The notes below the pieces were generated by a model that saw only the letters and a list, made by a program, of their open reading frames with translations, did not search any database and was not told where the DNA came from. A program made the position numbers and the translations under genes. A stretch of DNA of 64,000 nucleotides from CALLVY01 sp937899855. GTDB lineage: Bacteria > Bacteroidota > Bacteroidia > Chitinophagales > Saprospiraceae. Within the stretch, counting starts at the first letter, position 1, and each line of letters begins with the position of its first letter. The stretch covers positions 1 to 64,000 of the forward strand of contig JBCBQC010000019.1 of NCBI GenBank assembly GCA_039820405.1. The letters run 5' to 3'. Shown here piece by piece: positions 54,671 to 62,700 of the stretch.

Positions 54671-55276
54671 ATGGACCTCAGCAATATCGATACCATCCTC
54701 TTTGACTTGGGTGGCGTACTCATCGACTGGAACCCCCGCTACGTGTTCCGCCAAATCTACGATACCGAAGAAGAGGTGGAGCATTTCCTGGCCCACATCT
54801 GTACCCCGGAGTGGAACGAGCAACAGGACGCCGGCCGCTCCCTCGCCGAAGCCACCACCAGCCTGATTCTTCAGTATCCCGCCTACGCCGACCCCATCCG
54901 CGCCTATTACAGCCGCTGGTCCGAGATGCTGGGGGGGCCGATCGAAGGCACGGTAGCCCTGCTCGATCAACTGAAGCGCGAAGAGCGCTACCAACTCTAC
55001 GCCCTCACCAATTGGTCGGCCGAGACCTTCCCCATCGCCCAAGAACGCTACGCCTTTTTGCAGTGGTTTGCGGGGATTCTGGTGTCGGGGGTGGAAAAGA
55101 TGAAAAAACCCCAGCCCGAAATCTACCACCTGGCCCTGGAACGCTTTGGCCTCGTAGCCGAACGCACCTTGTTCGTCGATGACAGCTTGCGCAATGTAGA
55201 AGGTGCCCGCGCCGTGGGCATCCCGGCTTATCATTTCCAGGGCCCCGCAGCGCTACGCGAAGTGCTGGGCTACTGA
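54671..55276 (+). CDS. HAD-superfamily phosphatase (YihX-like)
   Basis: A 201-residue hydrolase of the HAD superfamily. Motif I is FDLGGVLIDWN, with the nucleophile Asp12 and Gly in place of the second Asp, as in the YihX group. Motif II is the Thr of ALTNWSAETF, motif III the Lys in KKPQPEIY, and motif IV VDDSLRNVEGA. A helical cap lies between motifs I and II. YihX acts on alpha-glucose-1-phosphate; the substrate here is not certain. It stands alone. Confidence 0.9.
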   Translation: MDLSNIDTILFDLGGVLIDWNPRYVFRQIYDTEEEVEHFLAHICTPEWNEQQDAGRSLAEATTSLILQYPAYADPIRAYYSRWSEMLGGPIEGTVALLDQLKREERYQLYALTNWSAETFPIAQERYAFLQWFAGILVSGVEKMKKPQPEIYHLALERFGLVAERTLFVDDSLRNVEGARAVGIPAYHFQGPAALREVLGY

Positions 55277-55288
55277 TGGGAAGGCCCC

Positions 55289-55319
55289 TTGCCTTTATTG
55301 GTCCAAATGCCTATATTTG
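55289..55319 (+). promoter_or_regulatory. Promoter candidate for the CCNC-repeat T9SS protein
   Basis: A -33-like ttg (55289-55291), 20 bases, then a perfect -7 box tatatttg (55312-55319). The gene starts at 55448, giving a leader of about 120 bases. Confidence 0.45.
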
Positions 55320-55447
55320 AGCTCCGCTTCTGTTTAATTTTTTCATTCCGCTTGTTTATCACATTTCCTTTTACTCACTTTTCCAAAGTGAGGGAGTGTC
55401 CCAATTGAACCCTCCCGATACCACGCTTTGGTCAAATTTTTTCAAGC

Positions 55448-56653
55448 ATGAAAAAGTTAAAACTCTTTTTATGCCTACTACTGAGCTTGGTAGGCATCCA
55501 ATCCGTGTGGGGGCAATGCCCCATCGAGGGGCCCGATGACTTTGTACTCGGCCAAACGACCATGTTTTCTACCCTTACCGCACCGGGAGTGGGCCATTTT
55601 TGGTCGGCTACCGGAAACATTAAAATCGAATCGGGGTCCAGCAATTCCGAAGTCACGGTGTCCGGAAGCTGCCTCGGTACTGGGCGACTTTGCGTCACCT
55701 CCTTCGTCGAAGGCTTCGATCCTTGTTGCAATTGTATCGACGTCACGGTGACCGATGGCCAAGACGACATCGACTGTTCCATCACCGGTCCCTCCACCTT
55801 CCGCAGCGACCAGACGGCCAGCTACTTTACCGCCGCCGGCGTGGGGCTCGGCCATTTCTGGTCGACCAGCGGCGTCGTCAAAATCGACGTTGGGGGCAAT
55901 GGCTCGGGCATCACCATCTCCGCAACGGGTTCGGGGAGCGGGCGCGTTTGCGTGACCTCCTACGCCGAGGGGGAGGAGCCCTGCTGCAACTGCATCAACG
56001 TAACCGTTACCGATCCCCCCCCACCCTGTATCATCCCCAATTTCGTCAGCGTGTTTCAGGACGACTCCCAGAGCGGCGGCTGCCCCGGTACGACCTTCAA
56101 CTACGACGCCTTCTTGAGCCCCTCCAACGCCACTACGGGAATTGGGTCCTTCTTCTGGGAGGCCGGCACCGGGCTGATTGCTGGTCAAAACATCTTTTTT
56201 ACCAAGACCACTACCAACCCGACCGTTAACATTCCCAATATGCCCGAAGGCAACGTCTGGGTACGGGTCACCTTTACCTCTCCCTGCGATGGCTCCACCT
56301 ACGATAGCGAAACCATCGCCACTTACCGTTCCGATTGCCCCGGCTTCACCGGTGGCCAGCCCGATCGGTTGCTGGACAACGATTCGGCCAACAAGGTACG
56401 GGTCAAAGTCCATCCCAATCCCTTCCGCGACCAGCTGACCTTCGAAGTGGCTAGTGCCGAAGCACAGGAGGTACAGCTCGACTTGTACGACAGCCAAGGA
56501 AAGCTGCTGCTATCGCGTCGGCTCGACCTGGCGGCGGGTGCACAGCACTTACAAATAGAGGACTTGCCCCGGTTGGCGAAAGGGCTGTTGTACTACCGAC
56601 TCCACGGCGCGGGGCGTACGCTGAGCAATGGAGAATTGATCCATTTGGAGTAG
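55448..56653 (+). CDS. Secreted T9SS type A cargo protein with two Cys-rich tandem repeats
   Basis: A 401-residue secreted protein. A signal peptide ends near residue 23 (VWGQC). Two tandem repeats of about 85-90 residues follow (about 24-110 and 113-200). Both carry a GHFWS motif, a GRVCVTS/GRLCVTS strand and a closing DPCCNCIDVTVTD or EPCCNCINVTVTD. A third beta-rich part (about 205-300) contains few Cys. The last 75 residues are a type A T9SS sorting domain (VKVHPNPFRDQLTFEV). Function is unknown; the repeats look like disulfide-stabilised Ig-like binding modules. Confidence 0.82.
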   Translation: MKKLKLFLCLLLSLVGIQSVWGQCPIEGPDDFVLGQTTMFSTLTAPGVGHFWSATGNIKIESGSSNSEVTVSGSCLGTGRLCVTSFVEGFDPCCNCIDVTVTDGQDDIDCSITGPSTFRSDQTASYFTAAGVGLGHFWSTSGVVKIDVGGNGSGITISATGSGSGRVCVTSYAEGEEPCCNCINVTVTDPPPPCIIPNFVSVFQDDSQSGGCPGTTFNYDAFLSPSNATTGIGSFFWEAGTGLIAGQNIFFTKTTTNPTVNIPNMPEGNVWVRVTFTSPCDGSTYDSETIATYRSDCPGFTGGQPDRLLDNDSANKVRVKVHPNPFRDQLTFEVASAEAQEVQLDLYDSQGKLLLSRRLDLAAGAQHLQIEDLPRLAKGLLYYRLHGAGRTLSNGELIHLE

Positions 56654-56847
56654 CCCGTAAATCTCGAGCCGCTTCTTCCGGCGGGTGGAATCGGCCTCGC
56701 TGCCCCAACGGAGCAGCCCTCTACGATGGGGGCTGCTCTTTGTCTTTCTCACCCGCAGCCCTTGGCTCTTGCCTTTTCAGCCGAACAAATAAAGCCCCGG
56801 GCTGTTATCCAAAAGGCAATACAAACGCTATTAAAAATACCTCAACT

Positions 56848-57021
56848 ATGTTTGGATTATTCAAGAAAGATCCGGTCAAAAAACTGGAAAAGGAGTATTC
56901 ACAATTGATGGAAAAAGCCATGGCTGTCCAACGGTCGGGTGACCTCAAACACTACGCCCGGCTCATCGAAGAAGCCGAGGCCATTCAAGAGAAAATTACC
57001 GCGCTTAAAGAAAAATCATAA
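56848..57021 (+). CDS. Small DUF6435-like protein
   Basis: A 57-residue cytoplasmic protein starting MFGLFKKDPVKKLEKEY, the typical start of the DUF6435 family of short helical proteins. The start at 56848 is chosen because upstream codons do not resemble the family. Its stop overlaps the SDR start by one base (TAATG), which suggests coupled translation. The function of the family is unknown. Confidence 0.8.
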   Translation: MFGLFKKDPVKKLEKEYSQLMEKAMAVQRSGDLKHYARLIEEAEAIQEKITALKEKS

Positions 57022-57722
57022 TGGCCCACAACTACCTCATCGCCGGTGGGAGCTCCGGCATTGGCAAGGCCATCGTCTTGCAACTCCTACAGGAAGGACA
57101 TTCCGTACTGGTACTATCGCGCCAGCGGGGCGAATTGCCTTCGCATCCCGCTCTGACGCACGTGGCGATCGACCTGGCCACCGAGGAAGTCGACAAGAGC
57201 ATTATTCCGGCGGAACTACACGGGCTGGCCTATTGCCCCGGCTCGATCAACCTACGCCCCTTTCGCTCGCTCAAAACCGATCAATTCGAACAGGATTTTC
57301 GCATCAACGTCCTCGGAGCCGTCAAGGTGCTCCAGGCTTGCCAACGGCCCCTCAAAAAGGCCGGCCATTCCAGCGTCGTTCTCTTCAGTACCGTAGCCGT
57401 CGTGCAGGGCATGCCCTTCCACGCCTCGGTAGCGGCCTCCAAGGGTGCCATCGAAGGCCTAGCCCGTTCGCTGGCCGCCGAGTGGTCGCCCCACACCCGC
57501 GTCAACTGTCTGGCCCCATCGCTCACCGATACGCCCCTAGCCGCCAACCTACTCTCTACTCCAGAAAAACGGGACAATTCCGCCCAACGCCACCCCCTCA
57601 AGCGGATCGGTACGGCCGAAGACATCGCTTCGATGGCCTGCTTCTTACTCTCGGGTCCCGGCACTTGGATCAGTGGGCAAATTATTGGTATCGATGGGGG
57701 GATGAGCCGCATTCGGACCTAA
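57021..57722 (+). CDS. SDR family oxidoreductase with an atypical active site
   Basis: A 233-residue Rossmann-fold protein. The cofactor loop is GGSSGIG (residues 9-15), and an NVLG strand and a Ser (VVLFSTVAV) are present. The catalytic Tyr of the YxxxK motif is replaced by Val (SVAASKGAIEG), while the Lys remains. The C-terminal APSLTDTPLA and IDGGMSR parts fit classical SDRs. Activity as a normal oxidoreductase is doubtful unless another residue serves. It is coupled to the DUF6435-like gene by a 1-base overlap, and a MITE-like inverted repeat begins right after its stop. Confidence 0.88.
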   Translation: MAHNYLIAGGSSGIGKAIVLQLLQEGHSVLVLSRQRGELPSHPALTHVAIDLATEEVDKSIIPAELHGLAYCPGSINLRPFRSLKTDQFEQDFRINVLGAVKVLQACQRPLKKAGHSSVVLFSTVAVVQGMPFHASVAASKGAIEGLARSLAAEWSPHTRVNCLAPSLTDTPLAANLLSTPEKRDNSAQRHPLKRIGTAEDIASMACFLLSGPGTWISGQIIGIDGGMSRIRT

Positions 57723-57725
57723 TAC

Positions 57726-57842
57726 TAGAAGCCATTTCAAAATGTTTTTGCCGGCGAGGGAGTGGTCATTTACGCCCCTGCCGTAGCCCAAATCGACGCC
57801 GGAGATTCACGCCAGTAAAGTATATTTTTGAGATGGCTTCTA
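57726..57842. mobile_element. MITE-like inverted-repeat element (about 116 bases)
   Basis: Terminal inverted repeats of 16 bases match at 15 positions (agaagccatttcaaaa at 57727-57742; its partner at 57826-57841). TA dinucleotides flank both ends, as after insertion by IS630/mariner-type transposases. The interior has no gene. It lies a few bases after the SDR stop codon. Confidence 0.5.
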
Positions 57843-57882
57843 CACACTACGATTCACACAACAAGTAATTTCCCAAGACGAA

Positions 57883-57910
57883 GGCCACAGCGTAACCTTA
57901 CGCTGTGGCC
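57883..57910. terminator. Hairpin between the SDR and dehydrogenase-like genes
   Basis: A perfect 12-bp stem (ggccacagcgta/tacgctgtggcc) with a 4-base loop between the two convergent genes. No T-run follows, so termination is probable but not certain. Confidence 0.65.
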
Positions 57911-57967
57911 TACCTTGTGAAGACACCACGCCAAAGCTGGGTGGGCCTCCATGACCTAGTATTTTCC

Positions 57968-59593
57968 CTACTGTTTGATCACCTTACGCACCACCTGCTT
58001 GCCCCCTTTCGCCACCGAAAGTAGGTATACGCCCGCCTCCAGGTCAGAGACCGTCAGCCGGTGCTGCCACTGGCCCACTCCCGCCACGCGATCCTCAAGG
58101 ATGGTCCGTCCGTCGACGCGGTAGAGCCGCAGGGTCAGTTTGGTGGAGGTAGGACTGTAAAAGTCGAGCAGCAACTCACTTTCAAACGGATTGGGCGTAA
58201 TCGTCAAACGCTCCAGGCCGATGACTTCGGGGTGCTGCGTGATGATTACGGTAATGGCTTCGGAGAGGTACTCACAACCGCTGGGGTGACGCAGCTCCAC
58301 CCGATAATCTCCACTGACCGTAGGAAGATAGGTAGGATCCGTCGCATCGGCGATGGGACTGCCGTCCAGCAACCACTGGTAAGCCTCAAAGTCTTCGGGA
58401 GCCGTGAGTTCCCCGGAGGGTCTTTCCTCCAGTTCGATGACGTCGAAGGCATCGCCCCGGGTGACGTGATAGATGCTGTTGTCGTTGAGTCCCGCAAGGT
58501 AAATTTCGCCATCCGCTCCCTGGCCAAAAGTCGTCCAGGCCCCGTTGGGGATACGCAGCAGGTTCTCGTTGGTCCAGCCCCCCTGGCCATCGGGTCGCAG
58601 CCCCCAGATATCACCGCTACAGTAATCGGCGTAGAGGTAAAAATCCTTGAGTTCGGGGTACACACAAGAACGGTAGACAAAGCCTCCGGTTACCGAACAG
58701 GGACCGTAAAATTCGTGCGCGTAAACCTGTACGGGTTCGACGTAGTTGGACGGATCGACGCAACCATTGTTGCCCACATTGGGATTATCGCGGTCGCCCT
58801 CCCGGCAACGCCAGCCGTAATTTTCGCCCCCCGTGCTGGCGGCGGGCTGGAAATTGATCTCTTCCTGACTCCACTGCCCCACGTCGGCGATCCACAGGTC
58901 CCCAGTTTCGGGATCAAAGCTAAACCGCCAGGGGTTCCGCAGGCCCAGGGACCAAATTTCGGGTAGGGTATCGGGCCGCCCTACAAAGGGATTGTCCGCG
59001 GGAATGGCGTAGGGGCCCGCATCGGTATCGATATCAATGCGCAACATTTTCCCGTGCAAACTGAGTGGATTTTGGGAGCGATTCCCCGGGTCATTGCTCT
59101 GGCCACCGTCGCCCATCCCAATGTAGAGGTAGCCATCCGGGCCAAATTCCAAGTCTCCCCCGTTGTGGTTGACGTAGGGTTGGGCAATATTGAGGACCGC
59201 GCTTTCGGTGTCGCTGATGCCCCGATCGGGATCGCTGGGATCGACGGAAAAACGCGAAATTTGCGTATCGCCAGCGTTGTCGATATAGTGGACGTAAAAG
59301 TAGCCGTTTTCGGCGTAATTGGGGTGAAAAGCCAGGCCCAGTAGGCCCTGCTCGCTCTGACCACCGGTTTGGATTACGCGGGAGTTGATGTCCATGAAGG
59401 TACGTACCTCCCCGCTGGCACTGATGACTTTGATGACGCCGGGTCTTTCTACCGCAAAAATACGGTCGTCACCCGCTGAAGCAATGTCAACAACGTTGTT
59501 AAAGCCCTCCGCGAGGGGTTCGAGTTGGAGGTTTTGTGCGTGGCTGGAAAAAGCCAACAAGCCGAATAGGAATAGTAGGGAAATGGGTTTCAT
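57968..59593 (-). CDS. Secreted glucose/sorbosone-dehydrogenase-like beta-propeller, T9SS type A cargo
   Basis: A 541-residue secreted protein. The start at 59593 (ATG) is chosen over the TTG at 59599; a signal peptide ends SSHAQ. Residues 22-375 form the six-bladed beta-propeller of the soluble PQQ-dependent sugar-dehydrogenase (GSDH/Hip-like) group, with motifs such as EQGLLGLAFHPNY, NHNGGDLEFGPDGYLYIGMGDGG and GLRNPWRFSFDPETGDLWIADVGQ. A Ig-like part (about 385-450) follows, then a type A sorting domain (LTITPNPFESELLLDFYS). It probably oxidises sugars or sugar-like compounds outside the cell; PQQ use is inference. Confidence 0.9.
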   Translation of the reverse strand: MKPISLLFLFGLLAFSSHAQNLQLEPLAEGFNNVVDIASAGDDRIFAVERPGVIKVISASGEVRTFMDINSRVIQTGGQSEQGLLGLAFHPNYAENGYFYVHYIDNAGDTQISRFSVDPSDPDRGISDTESAVLNIAQPYVNHNGGDLEFGPDGYLYIGMGDGGQSNDPGNRSQNPLSLHGKMLRIDIDTDAGPYAIPADNPFVGRPDTLPEIWSLGLRNPWRFSFDPETGDLWIADVGQWSQEEINFQPAASTGGENYGWRCREGDRDNPNVGNNGCVDPSNYVEPVQVYAHEFYGPCSVTGGFVYRSCVYPELKDFYLYADYCSGDIWGLRPDGQGGWTNENLLRIPNGAWTTFGQGADGEIYLAGLNDNSIYHVTRGDAFDVIELEERPSGELTAPEDFEAYQWLLDGSPIADATDPTYLPTVSGDYRVELRHPSGCEYLSEAITVIITQHPEVIGLERLTITPNPFESELLLDFYSPTSTKLTLRLYRVDGRTILEDRVAGVGQWQHRLTVSDLEAGVYLLSVAKGGKQVVRKVIKQ

Positions 59594-59717
59594 GCGCAAT
59601 GATTGGTAGTTCGATAAAGTTACAAATTACTAAACTCCTACCAATAAATACGATTTCCCCTCCCCTGCTGGACATTATCTGACAAAAATAGCCCCCCATT
59701 CGTCTCACGACTCCGCA

Positions 59718-62700
59718 TCAATCCACAATCATCCTACGGATCCGGGTCTGGTCTTCGTAGCGCAATTCGTAGAAATACAGACCATCCGCTGCCAGTACGT
59801 CCCGACGGATGCGCCACTGCTGGGCACCGGCCCCAAACTGGTCACGCGTCTGGTAAACCAGGCGTCCCGTCAAGTCGTAAATCCGCAGTTCGGCCGATCC
59901 CGAGCGAGGCAGTACGAAGGGAATCCAACTGTACTCGCCAAAGGGATTGGGCCGGTTTTGTCCCAGTTCAAAAGTTGCTACCGAAGCCGGAAGTAAGGCC
60001 GTACTGCGATCAAAACGCAGCGCAATGGGCCGCGACCGATCTTCGCTGGTGAGCACTTCATTGCGCGCCGCGGGGGCGGCCAATCCAAACGCTTCGGAAA
60101 GTGGAACACCTCCCCTCAGCACCTCAAAACGCAGCGTCAGCAACACTTCTTCGGGAGCGACATCCACCCCATCGGCGCGGGCGGCCTGGTCCCACCACAA
60201 CAGGGGCAATCGCCCCGCATCCAGGTGGCGGGTACCCAACTGTAGGTCCAGCGCGGGGCTGGCTTCCCAATCGCTAAGCGCCAAGCGGACCGGATCGAAA
60301 TAAAATTCCGACTGCCAGGCCGCCAGACCGGCAAAATCGGCGCTGGTCAGATACACTTCGAGGACGCTACCCGTTTGCAAGCTTTGCTCCGTAGTCCACA
60401 ATTCCAGGGGCTCCCCGGCGCCAAAAAGCAAGGGATTGGCATTGCCACTGACGTCCCCCACCTTGATCGCCACGAAATCTTGATCCGTCATATCCATCGA
60501 CAGGCCGTCGATCTGGATCGCCTCGGGATAGGGATCGGTAAAGGGATTCAGCGGATTGGGGAAGACGTGGGCGGCGGGGACAAAACGCCAGGATTCGCTG
60601 TTGGGGAAAGCGTCGATATCCAGCAGGATGATCCGCTGTATAATCACCAGATCACTGGGGCTCAGTTGTTGGTTGTTCGTCACGTCAGCCGCGATGATCT
60701 GGTAAGGAGAATCGAGGCTATCGAGGAAGAGGAGGTGCCGTTGAATCAGGACCAAATCGAGGATGGAGATTCCGTTGCGGGCCAGGGTATTTTTACTGGC
60801 GGTGAGGGTGTAATCGCCACCGGCGGGCAGGGGGCCAAAGGTGTAGTTGCCACCGGCCGGGGTCGTCTGGGGGCTAGCGCCAGTGCAGGACAGTTCTACG
60901 TCCACGACGGGCGTACCGTCCTCCATCGCCACCAGGCCCGAAATGCTAAAGTCCGCCAGGGGGAGGACCACACTTACCAAGGTGCAGAATTGGTCCATCC
61001 CACAGCTGTTGGAGGTCGTCAAACAGACGGTATAATCCCCATCCAGGGCATAGACGTGGGTGGGATTCTCCGTCGTTGCCGAATTGCCATCCCCAAAATC
61101 CCAAAAGAAGGTAGCGCCCTCGATCGAGGTATTGTTGAAGCTGACGGTGGCATCGTTGGTCTGGTAGGTAAAACTGGCGAGCGGCGCTTGCCCCTGGTTG
61201 TCGATGGTGGCCGCAATACTGGCCGTACAGCCAAGGGCATCCATCGCCGTTACCGTGTAGCTACCAGCCGCCAGATTTTCAAAAAGGGTGTCGCCCTGGG
61301 GCCCATTGCCAATATCGTAGTCAAAACTTCCCGTCCCGTTGTCCGCCAAAACGCTCAGCGAGCCATTGGCTTCCAGACAAGTGGCGTCGGTCAAATTCAC
61401 GACGTTGATGGTGGGTACGGGCGAGTCTCCGATGGTGGTCTCCACTACTACGGTACAACCCAAGCCATCGGTCACGGTGATAAAATAGTCGCCCGCCACC
61501 AGGTTGTTCAAGGTTGGACTGGTATTGGGGCCCGTCCCGATATCGTACTGAAAGGGATCGATTCCACCCGTGGCGGATACGGTGGTAAAGCCATTGGCCA
61601 GCCCACAGGTCGCGTCGAGCTGATCGACGATGGTGGCTTCGAGGCTACAGGGAAAGTCGACCTGGGCACAGTCCGCAAAGGGCGAGCTGTTTCCATCGGT
61701 ATCCGTGGTGAGGGCCGTCAGATCCTCCAAACCATTGAGGAGGACTCCACCGGCGTAGGGCACCGTCAGTTCCCATTCCCCGGCGTCGATGGTGGCCGTT
61801 CCCAGATAGGTTTTTCCCTGACAAGGAGCGGTCGCGCAGCCCGTCGTATCGGAGACGAACACCTCAACCGTGCCCTCCTGAATCGTTGCGGTACCGCGAA
61901 TGGTATCCACTACGGAAGTAGTAATGGTGGGAGCGGCCAAGCCGTCGTTGGCCCCACTGCCCTCCAACTGGATTCCCGCCACGCTGTTGCAAAATAGCTC
62001 GTTTTGCACAAAACTATTGGCCCGCGAGGTACCCTGTACGCGAATCCCCTGCTCGTTGCCCGCAATGAGGTTGCCCTCTCCCGCGCCACTTCCACCGACG
62101 ACGTTGTTGTTGCTCGCCGTACGGATGAGGATGCCACAGTATTCGTTGCCCGCAATGATGCTACCGGAAAAGTCCGTCCCGATGGCATTGCCCTTGATCT
62201 CATTGCGCAGGGCATCGCTACGGACCACGATGCCACAACCATTCCAGGGGCCCGAATTGGGAGCACCGGGAAAAAAGTCCTGTTCCAGCCCGTTATTGTA
62301 GATGACGTTGCCCCGCCCGGGCGCTCCGATCCGGCAGTAGCTGGCCGATAGCAAATCGATGGCGTCGTCGGGAAAGTTGATGATTTGCAAACCGTAGACT
62401 TCACAAAAATCGGCGCGGATAAACAAGGCGTTGATCGGCACCTGCCACACGGGGATTTGTCCGTCGAGGATGATGCGGGGCCCGTTGCCCCCCAGCCCGG
62501 ATTGGGTCGTACCATCGATGATGGTCCCGGGATCGGTCAGATCGGGCAGGGCCTCGTTGCTGGTTTGCCCCACAAAGATGGTGTGTGGCCCGGGGCCGGG
62601 GATACTGAAACGAATCAGGTTACCCCCCGCGGTACTGTTGGCACATTCGATGGCGGCGCGTAGCGAACCCGGCCCTTCGTCCAGGATATTGGTCACCACG

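Noticed and set aside
60375..61997. 540-codon plus-strand frame inside the large adhesin
   Set aside because: It is antisense to recognisable SprB, PKD and dockerin-like domains and has no motif of its own.
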